37,329 nucleotides of DNA from Acidobacteriota bacterium. GTDB taxonomy: Bacteria > Acidobacteriota > Vicinamibacteria > Vicinamibacterales > UBA2999. The DNA is taken from NCBI GenBank assembly GCA_009694735.1, contig SHUG01000014.1, positions 1 to 37,329 on the forward strand, written 5' to 3'. Position 1 is the first letter of the stretch. Each line of letters begins with the position of its first letter. This document shows positions 1 through 8,400 of the stretch, in pieces. The translations under genes and the position numbers were made by a program. The notes beneath the pieces are model-generated. The model worked only from the letters and a program-made list of their open reading frames with translations, made no database searches and was not told the DNA's origin.

Positions 1-161
1 TGCAGGGCGTGATCGAGGAGTTCCGCAAGATGGGCATCCTCGTCGGCCGTCCGTTCCCGCCCATGCTGAACCACCTGCGCGTCTCGGTCGGCACCGCGGA
101 CGACATGGAGAAGTTCATGGCGGCCTTCAAGAAGATCTTCCCGCAGAAGGCACGCGTTTAG
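1..161 (+). CDS. Aminotransferase class I/II, HisC-like, C-terminal end (partial)
   Basis: The reading frame is open from base 3 to the TAG at 159-161 and gives about 52 residues; the 5' part lies outside the window. The peptide contains GRPFPPM followed by LRVSVGTADDMEKF and a basic, amphipathic last helix. This is the usual end of fold-type I PLP enzymes of the histidinol-phosphate aminotransferase group, where the arginine in LRVSVGT contacts the substrate carboxylate. The family call rests on this tail only. Whether the enzyme is true HisC, or another amino-acid or imidazole-acetol-phosphate-type aminotransferase, cannot be decided here. It is followed by a large hairpin and a convergent peptidase gene. 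Confidence 0.7.
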   Translation, partial: QGVIEEFRKMGILVGRPFPPMLNHLRVSVGTADDMEKFMAAFKKIFPQKARV

Positions 162-190
162 GCCATGGATTAAGCGCCGATTCGACGCCG

Positions 191-230
191 ATTAAGGGGT
201 TGCCGATGGCGTCATCGGCGGCCCCTTAAT
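191..230. terminator. Hairpin between convergent genes, probable bidirectional terminator
   Basis: An outer 9-bp stem ATTAAGGGG (191-199) pairs with CCCCTTAAT (222-230). An inner 7-bp stem GCCGATG (202-208) pairs with CATCGGC (213-219) around a GCGT loop. It lies just after the aminotransferase stop and overlaps the last codons of the opposite-strand peptidase. There is only a weak T-rich tail (TTAATTTCG) on the plus strand, so termination is inferred from position and stem strength. Confidence 0.55.
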
Positions 231-2519
231 TTCGTACGCGGGCGGTTCCGCGCCAAGCAAATGCTTCACGAAGTAGTCCCACCGCCGCCTCACCATGTAC
301 GGTTCGTTACCGAAGCCGTGCCCGCGGTTCGGAAAAATAATCAGGTCGAAGTCCTTGTTGAACTTGATCAGCTCGTTAACGACCAGCAGCGTGCTGTAGA
401 ACGGCACGTTGGTGTCCATCGAGCCGTGCGCCAGCAGCAGCTTGCCCTTGAGGTTCTTGGCGAAATTCTGGTTGGCCTGCGAGTCGTAGTTGGTCGTCCC
501 GTCGGGTCGCTTCTCGAGCAGGCCCTGCCACTTCTCGGCCCAATCATCCTCGTAGACGCGGTTGTCGTGATTGCCGGCTTGCGACACGCCTACCTTGAAG
601 AAATCTGGATACTTGAACATGGCGGCCGCGGTCGCGAAGCCGCCGCCCGAGTGGCCGTAGATGCCGGCGCGATCGATGTCGATCCACGGGTAGCGGCTGG
701 CCAGCTCCTTCATGCCGGCCACCTGGTCGGGCAGCGTGTTGTCGCCCATGTCGCCGTAGTACGCCGCGTGGAAGCGCTTCGATCGCCACGGTGTGCCCAT
801 GCCATCGATCTGCACGACGATGAAGCCGAGTTCGGCGATCGCCTGTGCATCCCCCCTGGCGGCTGAGAAGCTCCGGCCGCCCACGCTGCCGGTTTGCGGC
901 CCTGGATAGATGTTGTTGATGATCGGGTACTTCTTCGTGGGATCGAAGTTGCTGGGGCGATACATCAGGCCGTGGAGATCACCGACGCCGCCGCGATCCT
1001 TCACCGTAATCGGCATGGGCGGTTTCCAGCCGGTGGCCAGCAGGCGCGAGATGTCGGCCTTCTCGAGCGACAGCACCACCTTGCCGGTGGCGTCGCGCAA
1101 CACCGAGGTCGAGGCGACATCCGGCTTCGAGAAGTTGTCGACGAAGTACTTGCCCGATGGCGACACCGACACGGCGTGATCGGCGTCTTCCGGGGTCAGC
1201 AGCTGGCCGTTCTTGCCGTCCATGCCCACACGATAGAAGTGGCGGAAGTACGGATCGCGCCCGCGCTCGCGGCCGACACCCTGGAAGTAGAGCACGCGGT
1301 TCGCCTCGTCCACGCGCGTGAGCTGCGTGACGTTGCCGTCGCCGCTGGTGATCGGGTACTTCTGCTTGCCCGTCCGCAAGTCGTGCATGTAGAGGTGGCC
1401 CCAGTTGTCGCGTTGCGAAAACCAGATGGCCTCGTTCGAGCCCGGGAGGTATTTCCAGTTCACCTTGCCGTTCCCCGACTCCAGGAAGGTCTCCCCTTTT
1501 TCTTCCAGCACCTCGCGAATGGCGCCGGTGGCGACATCGGCCACGCGCAGGTTGGCTTGCTGATGGTTGCGCGACGTGGAGACAAACGACACCTGGCTGC
1601 TATCCGGGTTCCACTGCACATCCACCCATTCGCCGCCGCACTTCACGTCGTCACAGAGCGTCGAGCGGTGCTGGTCTGGTCCCATCTTCAGGCGGGTGAC
1701 CTTCGGGCCATCCACTTCGATGACCACGCGCTCGATCATCGTCACGAACTCGTCGCCCGGCAGCGGGTATTTCCACGCCTGCAGCGTGGGATGCCCGGCC
1801 GTGGTGTTCACCAGGTACATCTCGCCGGCTTTGCGCTGGTCCTGCTGAAACGTGGCGATCTTCCTCGAGTCGGGCGACCACTCAAGCACGGGGCTGTCGC
1901 TGCGGATCCAGCCGGCGTTGTCGGTGGCGTAGCCGTAGTCCTTGACGCCGTCGGTGGTCAGCTGCTTATCCGTGCCGGTCACCACGTCGCGCACCCAGAG
2001 GTTGTAGTCGCGGATGAAGGCCGCCAACGTGCCGTCGGGAGATGTGATGCTGTTGGGGATGCGGGCCGGGCGGTCGGTGCTCGTGCACACCGTGCCCTTG
2101 ACGTCGCAAGTCCAGCGCTTGAGGTCGCTATCGAACGAAAACGACTGGCTGTCGGCGGCCAACGTCAGCTGCATGAACGGCAGCCGCGTGGCCGACACCG
2201 GCCGGCCCATCGCCGTGGTGAGCGTCGCGGCCACCGCTGCATGGTTAAATGCCGGCGCCTTGGCCGCCCGCGCCGGCTCCCCGAGAATGAATTCGCTGCC
2301 CGTGGCGGTCACGCTGCGGTACCAGAAGCGGTCGTCTGGGAGCCAATTGGCCTGCACCGGGCCGTTCGAGACCAGCGGCGTGGCGTTGTAGCCGAGGTAT
2401 TGCTCAGCGCGCGCGTAATCGGCGGCTGTGACCGTGGCGCGTGACTGGGCGGCGCCGGGCAGGGTCATGGCGGTAATCAACGCGCCGGTCGTCACGATCA
2501 GAAGGGTGAGCTTACGCAT
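192..2519 (-). CDS. Secreted S9 family peptidase (DPP IV-like)
   Basis: The product is a 775-residue serine peptidase of the prolyl-oligopeptidase/dipeptidyl-peptidase IV family, probably periplasmic or extracellular, that trims peptides. The ATG at 2519 is chosen because it begins a clear signal peptide (MRKLTLLIVTTGALITAMTL, cleavage near GAAQS). The longer frame upstream runs antisense into the neighbouring gene and looks non-coding. Residues about 120-480 form the DPP IV N-terminal beta-propeller. The C-terminal alpha/beta-hydrolase domain holds the triad: Ser624 in GHSGGG, Asp702 in HGSMDTNVP and His734 in NRGHGFG. There is no Shine-Dalgarno; TATACT ends 7 nt before the ATG, so the mRNA is probably leaderless. 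The gene is divergent from the Asp-box gene with a 25-bp gap, which suggests co-expression. Confidence 0.93.
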   Translation of the reverse strand: MRKLTLLIVTTGALITAMTLPGAAQSRATVTAADYARAEQYLGYNATPLVSNGPVQANWLPDDRFWYRSVTATGSEFILGEPARAAKAPAFNHAAVAATLTTAMGRPVSATRLPFMQLTLAADSQSFSFDSDLKRWTCDVKGTVCTSTDRPARIPNSITSPDGTLAAFIRDYNLWVRDVVTGTDKQLTTDGVKDYGYATDNAGWIRSDSPVLEWSPDSRKIATFQQDQRKAGEMYLVNTTAGHPTLQAWKYPLPGDEFVTMIERVVIEVDGPKVTRLKMGPDQHRSTLCDDVKCGGEWVDVQWNPDSSQVSFVSTSRNHQQANLRVADVATGAIREVLEEKGETFLESGNGKVNWKYLPGSNEAIWFSQRDNWGHLYMHDLRTGKQKYPITSGDGNVTQLTRVDEANRVLYFQGVGRERGRDPYFRHFYRVGMDGKNGQLLTPEDADHAVSVSPSGKYFVDNFSKPDVASTSVLRDATGKVVLSLEKADISRLLATGWKPPMPITVKDRGGVGDLHGLMYRPSNFDPTKKYPIINNIYPGPQTGSVGGRSFSAARGDAQAIAELGFIVVQIDGMGTPWRSKRFHAAYYGDMGDNTLPDQVAGMKELASRYPWIDIDRAGIYGHSGGGFATAAAMFKYPDFFKVGVSQAGNHDNRVYEDDWAEKWQGLLEKRPDGTTNYDSQANQNFAKNLKGKLLLAHGSMDTNVPFYSTLLVVNELIKFNKDFDLIIFPNRGHGFGNEPYMVRRRWDYFVKHLLGAEPPAYEIKGPPMTPSATP

Positions 2520-2526
2520 GGGCAAA

Positions 2527-2538
2527 AGTATATATATT
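2527..2538. promoter_or_regulatory. Shared divergent -10 core (leaderless promoters)
   Basis: The 25 bp between the two divergent ATG codons (2519 minus, 2545 plus) contain one alternating AT tract. Read on the plus strand, TATATT (2533-2538) ends 6 nt before the ATG at 2545. Read on the minus strand, TATACT (2532-2527) ends 7 nt before the ATG at 2519. Normal -10 to +1 spacing would start both transcripts at or next to the start codon. No Shine-Dalgarno is present on either side. Any -35 contacts would have to lie inside the opposite gene's signal-peptide codons; no good -35 match was seen. Confidence 0.6.
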
Positions 2539-2544
2539 CTCGAC

Positions 2545-5500
2545 ATGCGCAAAGTCTTCTCTCTCGTGGCGGTGCTGATCTTGACGGCGACATGGCTAAA
2601 CGCGCGCGCCCAGGGACCGGTGGGTCTCGATCCGGGTTTATCCTCCGTAGCTTTAGCGAAGGAGGACCTGTTTCGCGAGCTCGAGTGGCGAAACATCGGC
2701 CCGCATCGCGCCAGCCGCACCAAGGCACTGGACGGCGTGCCGAGCCAGCCGCACACCTTCTACATCGGCGTCGTCAACGGCGGCGTCTGGAAGACCACCG
2801 ACGCCGGGCGCACCTGGTTGCCGATTTTTGATTCAGCGCCCACCGGCGCCATTGGCGCCCTGGCGGTGGCGCCCTCCAATCCAAGCGTGATTTACGTCGG
2901 CACCGGCGAGGCGCAGCAGCGCCCTGATCTCTCGACCGGCGACGGCATGTATAAGTCCACCGACGCCGGCAAGACGTGGACGCACCTCGGGCTGCGCGAC
3001 ACGCAGCAGATTGCGCAGGTCGTGGTCGACCCGACCAACGCCGAGCGCCTGTTTGTCGCGGCGCTCGGGCACCCCTACGGCGCCAATACCGAGCGCGGCA
3101 TTTTTCGGTCGGTCGACGGCGGCAAGACCTTCGAGCGGGTGCTCTACAAGGACGAGAACACGGGCGGCGTGGACGTGCAGATCGATCCATCTAGTCCCGA
3201 CGTCGTCTACGCGTCGCTGTGGCAGGCGCGGCAGGGCCCGTGGGAGAACGGTGACTTCCGGGGGCCAAACAGCGGGCTCTACAAGTCCGCGGATGGCGGC
3301 ACGACCTGGCGTCCGCTGACCAAGGGCCTGCCGACGTGGGAGGCGGACCGTCTTGGCCGCATCGGCATCGGCATTGCCCCCAGCCGGCCCTCGCGCATCT
3401 TCGCCATCGTCGAAGCGAGAACCCCGGGGGTCTTTCGGTCGGACGATTCGGGCGAGACGTGGGCGCGCGTGAACAGCGATCCGCGCGTGCTGGCGCGGCC
3501 GTCTGACGCCAGCGACGTTCGCGTGCACCCGACCAATCCCGACATCGTGATCGTGCCGACCGTCGTGACCTGGAAGTCCACCGACGGTGGTCGCACCTTC
3601 ACGGCCATTCGCGGGGCGCCCGGTGGCGACGACTATCAGAAGGCGTGGTTCAATCCGGCTAACCCGGACATCCTGGCGCTCACGTCGGATCAGGGCGCGG
3701 TGGTCACGCTGAACGGCGGCGAGTCGTGGAGCAGCTGGTACAACCAGGCGACGGCCGCCTTTTACCATGTGACGACCGACAATTCGTTCCCCTATCGCGT
3801 GTGCAGCGGTCAGCAGGAAAGCGGCTCGGCGTGCGTGCAGAGCCGTGGCGATCATGGGCAGATCACGTTCCGTGAATGGTCGCCGGTCGGCGTCGAGGAG
3901 TACGGTTACGTCGCGCCGGATCCGCTTGACCCAGACATTGTTTATGGCGGCAAGGTGTCGCGCTGGGACCGGCGAACGGGCCAGGTGCAACCAGTGGGGC
4001 CGAAGTTCGGACGCGATGCGAACTATCGCGTGGTGCGCACCATGCCCCTGCTGTTTTCACCACTCAACCCGCGCAAGCTGTACTACTCGTCGAACGTTCT
4101 GTGGCAGACCGTGAACGGCGGGCAGTCGTGGGATCAGATCAGTCCCGATCTGACGCGCAAGACCTGGGACATTCCAAAGAACGTCGGCATCTACGCCTCC
4201 GCGCCTGAAGCGCAGCCCACCCAGCGCGGCGTGATCTACACCATCGCGCCGTCGTACTCCGACGAGCGCACGATTTGGGTGGGGACTGACGATGGCCTGA
4301 TCCACATGACGCGCGATGGCGGCAAGGGCTGGCACGACGTGACGCCGCCGGGGCTGCCGCCGTGGTCCAAGGTGTCGATCATGGACGCTTCGCACTTCGA
4401 CGTGAACACGGCCTACGCGGCCGTCAACACCTTCCGGTTGGACGATCTGCGGCCGCACATTTATCGCACCCGTGACGGCGGCAAGAGCTGGACGCACATC
4501 ACGAGCGGCCTTCCCGACGGCGGCATCGTCAACGTCGTTCGCGAGGATCCCGTGCGCCGGGGCCTGCTGTTCGCCGGCACCGAGCAGGCGGTCTACGTGT
4601 CGTTTGACGATGGGGAGCATTGGCAGTCGCTGCGCAATAACATGCCGGCCACCTCGGTCCGCGACCTGGTGATCAAAGACGACGACCTGGTTGTGGGCAC
4701 GCATGGCCGTTCGTTCTACATCCTCGATGACATCACGCCGTTGCGGCAGGCGGCCGCCATCGCGGCCGGGCCTGAGGTGCACCTGTTTGCGCCGCAAGAC
4801 GCGTGGCGCTTCCGTTGGAACAAGAACACCGACACGCCACTGCCGCCAGATGAGCCGGCCGGCCAGAACCCTCCCGATGGCGCCGTGCTTCACTACTTCT
4901 TGAAGTCGGCGGCCCGGGGGCCGGTCACCCTCGAGATTCTCGATGCCCGGGGCGGCGTCGTGCGCCGCCACTCCAGCGCCGACCCGGCCGAGCCCCTCGT
5001 CGAGGGGCGCAACACGCCTGACTACTGGCTGCGTCCAGATCGGCCGTTGGCCGCGACCGCCGGCCTGCACCGCTTTGTCTGGGATGTGCATCATGAGCGT
5101 CCAGCCGTGACCGGCTTCAGCTATCCGATTTCCGCGACTCTCGCGAACACCCCGCGCACGCCGATGGGGTCGTGGGCGGTGCCTGGTAAGTACACGGTGC
5201 GACTGACCGTGGAAGGGAAGACGTGGACGCAGCCGCTGATGGTGAAGATGGACCCGCGCGTGCGGGCGACCGTGGCCGACATCAAGTTGCAGTACGACAT
5301 GTCGCGCGCCATCGATGCGTTGCTCGCCCGAAGTGCGACCGCGCTGCGTGAGGTGCGCGGTACGGCGACCAAGACCGCGGCGCTCACCGATCTCGAGCAG
5401 CGACTGTCGCGCGCGAGTGCGCCGCTCGGCCAGTTGTTCGGGGCGGTGGAGTCTGCCGATGCGGCGCCGACCGCGGTGGTGCGCGAAGCGTGGAAGGTGA

Positions 5501-5562
5501 CGGCGTCTGCGGTAGATGCGGCGCTGGCCGAGTGGGAAAAAATGAAGGCCGGGCTGCGGTAG
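2545..5562 (+). CDS. Secreted Asp-box (BNR/VPS10-sortilin-like) beta-propeller protein
   Basis: The product is a 1005-residue secreted protein. The ATG at 2545 starts a signal peptide (MRKVFSLVAVLILTATWLNA, then RAQ); an in-frame start further upstream would overlap the divergent gene. The body is a series of Asp-box repeats of the S-x-D-x-G-x-T-W type, for example KTTDAGRTW, KSTDAGKTW, RSVDGGKTF, KSADGGTTW and RSDDSGETW, with further copies to about residue 680. These form the sialidase/sortilin type of beta-propeller. The last 250 residues look like an immunoglobulin- or FlgD-like beta-sandwich followed by a helical tail. Such proteins are common and multi-copy in Acidobacteriota; their substrate is unknown and no glycosidase catalytic set was identified. 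The divergent S9 peptidase and shared promoter suggest a joint role in extracellular polymer use. Confidence 0.87.
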   Translation: MRKVFSLVAVLILTATWLNARAQGPVGLDPGLSSVALAKEDLFRELEWRNIGPHRASRTKALDGVPSQPHTFYIGVVNGGVWKTTDAGRTWLPIFDSAPTGAIGALAVAPSNPSVIYVGTGEAQQRPDLSTGDGMYKSTDAGKTWTHLGLRDTQQIAQVVVDPTNAERLFVAALGHPYGANTERGIFRSVDGGKTFERVLYKDENTGGVDVQIDPSSPDVVYASLWQARQGPWENGDFRGPNSGLYKSADGGTTWRPLTKGLPTWEADRLGRIGIGIAPSRPSRIFAIVEARTPGVFRSDDSGETWARVNSDPRVLARPSDASDVRVHPTNPDIVIVPTVVTWKSTDGGRTFTAIRGAPGGDDYQKAWFNPANPDILALTSDQGAVVTLNGGESWSSWYNQATAAFYHVTTDNSFPYRVCSGQQESGSACVQSRGDHGQITFREWSPVGVEEYGYVAPDPLDPDIVYGGKVSRWDRRTGQVQPVGPKFGRDANYRVVRTMPLLFSPLNPRKLYYSSNVLWQTVNGGQSWDQISPDLTRKTWDIPKNVGIYASAPEAQPTQRGVIYTIAPSYSDERTIWVGTDDGLIHMTRDGGKGWHDVTPPGLPPWSKVSIMDASHFDVNTAYAAVNTFRLDDLRPHIYRTRDGGKSWTHITSGLPDGGIVNVVREDPVRRGLLFAGTEQAVYVSFDDGEHWQSLRNNMPATSVRDLVIKDDDLVVGTHGRSFYILDDITPLRQAAAIAAGPEVHLFAPQDAWRFRWNKNTDTPLPPDEPAGQNPPDGAVLHYFLKSAARGPVTLEILDARGGVVRRHSSADPAEPLVEGRNTPDYWLRPDRPLAATAGLHRFVWDVHHERPAVTGFSYPISATLANTPRTPMGSWAVPGKYTVRLTVEGKTWTQPLMVKMDPRVRATVADIKLQYDMSRAIDALLARSATALREVRGTATKTAALTDLEQRLSRASAPLGQLFGAVESADAAPTAVVREAWKVTASAVDAALAEWEKMKAGLR

Positions 5563-5571
5563 CCCGGCCTT
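5536..5571 (-). terminator. Rho-independent terminator overlapping the Asp-box gene stop
   Basis: A perfect 11-bp stem, AAGGCCGGGCT (5545-5555) with AGCCCGGCCTT (5561-5571) and a 5-nt loop, contains the TAG stop of the plus-strand gene (5560-5562). Read on the minus strand the stem is followed by TCA and a run of six T (5541-5536), which is the classic layout for ending the convergent minus-strand gene at 5589. The plus-strand side has no T-run. Confidence 0.75.
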
Positions 5572-5588
5572 CGACGGGGAACTAGCGA

Positions 5589-6524
5589 CTAGCTGGTGCC
5601 AAACAGGATGCTGGCAATAAAGCAGAACTCTGAGTACGGCGGCATCGTCGCTTCACTGGCGACAATGCCGTTGCTCGCGCTGGTCGGTTTGGCGAACGGA
5701 AAGGTGGTCGGAGGGACCATTCGGCCGGTCGCTTCCGGGCACGTCGCCACAACTGGGGTGGCATCCACCAGGTAGTCGAACAGTACTTCCGAGTGCTCAA
5801 GCATTGTCGGCTCGCCCACGCCCTCGCCGGGTTGGGCGGCGCTGAACACCCACAAATCGGTCGCCTCCCCGGCAAGCGCCGTGAACGACTGGGCCTCAAC
5901 CGCACTCGTCAGTCGGATGGTGGTCGCGGCGCCACTTGTGTTGTGGAAGTCGACCGCGTCCGTCAGCTTCTGTTTGTAGGATCCGAACGCCCAGACTTTC
6001 CCCGCATCGGGGTGTCCGGATGAGTTCGTGATCTGCCCTCCGCGCAGTGAAACCGTGGCCGACACCCACTTCTCGACGTTGCCGCGGACACGCTTGCCCG
6101 GCGCGATGCGGCTCATCAAGGCCATTTCGGTGGCCTCGTTGGCCACGGATTCGCTAGCACCCGAGACGATGTCGAGTGCCGTGTTGTCGAGGTTTCGATA
6201 CACGAACTCTTCGGCTCGGGTGCCGATGAGTCTCGTGTCGAACGCGGCCGGAATCACACCCGGCGCCGCCGACATGCCCAGTGCCTTCGCGATCGCAGAG
6301 CCCTTGCGCGCCATCAGGAACGGCGTGTGGGTCAGGTGGTGGAAGGCGTGCTGTCCGGGGGTGGCGACCAGGAACGAGCGGTCAGCCCGCTCCATGAAGG
6401 TCATCATGCCGACGAATCGGACGTTGAGCTGTCCAGACGGGGTGGCGGCCAGCGACGGACGCGCAATGGTGGTACAGGCGGCGGCGCCGAGCGAAACTCG
6501 GCTGACAAACTGACGACGATTCAT
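5589..6524 (-). CDS. Secreted protein of unknown function with Tat-like signal
   Basis: I do not recognise this 311-residue protein. The ATG at 6524 is chosen because AGGAG lies 7 nt upstream and the peptide then starts MNRRQFVSRVSLGAAA, a twin-arginine-like signal (RRQFVS) with a short hydrophobic stretch and an ALA-type cleavage region near PSLAATP. The mature part is rich in Ala, Thr, Ser and Val and has few charged clusters, which is compatible with a beta-sandwich exported fold. No catalytic motif or metal-site pattern is visible. It is one of the few genes here with a strong Shine-Dalgarno sequence. It starts just downstream of the decayed sigma/CHAT locus on the same strand, so it may once have been the last gene of that operon. 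A rho-independent terminator follows it. Confidence 0.75.
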   Translation of the reverse strand: MNRRQFVSRVSLGAAACTTIARPSLAATPSGQLNVRFVGMMTFMERADRSFLVATPGQHAFHHLTHTPFLMARKGSAIAKALGMSAAPGVIPAAFDTRLIGTRAEEFVYRNLDNTALDIVSGASESVANEATEMALMSRIAPGKRVRGNVEKWVSATVSLRGGQITNSSGHPDAGKVWAFGSYKQKLTDAVDFHNTSGAATTIRLTSAVEAQSFTALAGEATDLWVFSAAQPGEGVGEPTMLEHSEVLFDYLVDATPVVATCPEATGRMVPPTTFPFAKPTSASNGIVASEATMPPYSEFCFIASILFGTS

Positions 6525-6547
6525 ATCTGACTCCTGAGGTTGGGGGC

Positions 6548-7724
6548 CTATCGATCGGAGCCGTACAGCACCAACGCACTCCAAGCGCCGAGTCGACCGC
6601 CGAAATACCCGCCGACATGAACGCTCTGGAGAGCGTCAAGGTGCCATCGCCGCGCGTGTTACCGTTCGTCTCGACCTCGTCGATCACGACCACCTTCGTG
6701 TCTGGCAAGGCCAGCTTGGCGATGTCTCGCCCAAGCATTGCTCCCGAGTAGTGGCGGCCAGGTTCATCGGACAGATGAACGCGTGAGAGCATGGGGTGGG
6801 TAGGGTTGGATGCCGTTTGCGCAGCCACATGGATCACACGGCGGCCAGCCGCTTCAGCGATCAGACGTGGTCCGGTACCACGACCAGCTTCGAGACCCCC
6901 GGCAATTGCCTGGAGATCGGGCGAATGATTTGGTTGAATGGGTCGGCGCTCGCGTCCGGTGTGAGCGCCTCGTGTCGGATCTCGTCCTGTCGTCGGGCGA
7001 CCAGCCGGGCCGCGTCCAACCGCGTAAGTGCGCAACGAACAATCTCGGTGCCGTCGCGTTTGATGACCCAGATGGCCAGCTCGGTATCGAACTGTCTGAG
7101 CGCGATCAGCGCTTCACCTGGTTGCATGACTTCCTGCACGGCGGCCAATGTACGAGGGCGGTTTCCTTTGGCCTCAACCAGAGTACGAGATCGGGCACTC
7201 TCAGACAGTGCAAACGCCCTGGCCTCGTCGCCACTTCGCAGTGCCAGCAGCACCGCCGTGTCGAAGAGCTGCCAGGATTCATCGAGGGTGGAAATGCGTC
7301 CCTCGTCGTTCAACGAGGCCCGCTCTTCGTCGAACGACCGAATGCCCTCATTCAGGGCCACCTGCGCCTCGGGCAGCCGTCCCCAAACGATGTTCGCTTG
7401 GGCCAGGCGTAGATTCAGTTGTGCCATCCGGAGCCGGTCTCGGCGTTGGCGCACGATTTCGATCGCCTTGGTGGCGGCACTGACCGCCGCCCGCGGATTT
7501 CGCGGGAGCATCAAGTCAGCTTCCGCTGTCAACACCGCAACATCCACGCGACTCCTGAACGCCGCATCGGAAATGGCCGGCAGTCGCCGCCGAGCCTCGG
7601 TCACATCGGCTTCGGCGTCGGCGGTTCGGCCGAGTGCGAGCAGCGTGGACGCCCGTTGCGCTAGCACTTCGGCAATCGCCGCCTCGCGGTTCCAGGCGCG
7701 CGCATTAAGGAGTGCCTGATCCGG
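6548..7724 (-). pseudogene. Decayed TPR-CHAT domain protein (missing N terminus, inner CHAT deletion)
   Basis: The sequence encodes TPR-like helices, then the start of a CHAT (caspase-like) domain, ending in LVVVPDHV and a stop at 6861. CHAT homology resumes in another frame with LIAEAAGRRVIHVAAQ and continues to RAFMSAGISAV, then jumps frame again to the typical CHAT C terminus WSALVLYGSDR and a TAG at 6548. The stretch that normally follows VPDG (about 100 residues) and the part between SAV and WSALV are missing. Both expected catalytic residues are changed: the His of the HxATHG motif reads HVAAQT, and the Cys of the LSACET motif reads IDEVET. The 5' end is fused to a sigma-factor fragment. 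This is a dead gene remnant. Confidence 0.8.
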
Positions 7725-8076
7725 CAGGGCGATCGCCATGGCTTCTTGCAGCGTGTAGCCATCGCGTGTGACCAGCCGCTCGAGCAACACCGCGGCCGGG
7801 CCCAGGCGATCGGCGACCGCCGAGGGCGGCCAGCGGCCCCAGCGCTCGACCCGAAAATCAAGCGACAGCCGCTCCACGACCGCGACGAGACGTCTGTAAG
7901 GCACTGCGGTTCTGGAACTTACGAAGAATCGCATAGTCGTCTTCGATCAGACGCAGGCGGACAAACCCGGCAAAATCTTCCTGCTCGCCGGCAGACAGGT
8001 GGGACCGCCGACCGGTCGTTCGCACGATGTGATCGATGAGCGGGAGATGTTCGAGAAGCAGCCGTTGATAGTCCAC
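7725..8076 (-). pseudogene. ECF-type sigma-70 factor, N-terminal fragment with frameshift
   Basis: The fragment likely begins at a GTG at 8076 (VDYQRLLLEHLPLIDHIV) and reads through GEQEDFAGFVRLRLIEDDYAILRKFQ, the region-2 pattern of acidobacterial ECF-type sigma factors. In the codon expected to be Tyr after SALQT, two bases are missing (near 7890). Homology continues in the next frame as LVAVVERLSLDFRVERWG and ends near AMAIAL. Regions 3-4, which contain the -35-binding helix, are absent, and TPR codons of the CHAT gene follow directly. The product cannot work as a sigma factor. The layout suggests an ancestral sigma-to-CHAT operon that lost its middle by deletion. Confidence 0.78.
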
Positions 8077-8101
8077 GCGGATCGGGATGAGAACCCGCAC
8101 G

Positions 8102-8130
8102 ATTATCGGTACGCATCGTCTCCAACACAA
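8102..8130 (-). promoter_or_regulatory. Candidate promoter of the decayed sigma-CHAT locus
   Basis: On the minus strand TTGTGT (8130-8125) is followed by a 17-nt spacer and GATAAT (8107-8102), a near-consensus housekeeping promoter. A start about 7 nt on would leave a leader of roughly 20 nt before the GTG at 8076. The promoter looks better preserved than the gene it serves. Confidence 0.45.
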
Positions 8131-8400
8131 GGACGGTAACGGACAGGTATCGAATAATTGTGGCCCGCCAGGCAGGGATGAGAGAGTCTGCGCGTGTGTC
8201 CGTCTACAGATAGAGACGGCATTGGACAGACAGCATCGCGGGCAGGCTGCCCAGTTGGCACGACTCCTGAACTACGGATGGGACAGGAAGTCCGAGGAAA
8301 TGGCAACGCTCGCAGATCGGCCGGTTTTCACGGAATCGAACGACGGTAGCGTGCAGATCGAGGTGTGCGCGCCCATGTGCGGCCCTGTGCGCGCGATTGA
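8131..8400. other. Intergenic stretch, no convincing gene
   Basis: This stretch separates the sigma remnant from the response regulator. A plus-strand frame of about 109 codons (8087-8416) crosses it, but it overlaps the minus-strand promoter, has no ribosome site and has no recognisable protein motif. A short hairpin GGAC-AGGAA-GTCC (8281-8293) is visible. I see no tRNA, no riboswitch that I can name and no repeat shared with other gaps. Given the deletions on both sides it may be further gene debris. Confidence 0.4.

Noticed and set aside
894-2444. 516-codon plus-strand open frame opposite the S9 peptidase
   Set aside because: It is antisense to a gene with a complete catalytic triad and shows only Arg/His/Val-rich, low-complexity sequence, as expected from GC-rich third-position bias.
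6796-7719. 307-codon plus-strand frame opposite the TPR-CHAT remnant
   Set aside because: Ser/Arg-rich antisense frame; the CHAT and TPR similarity is on the minus strand.
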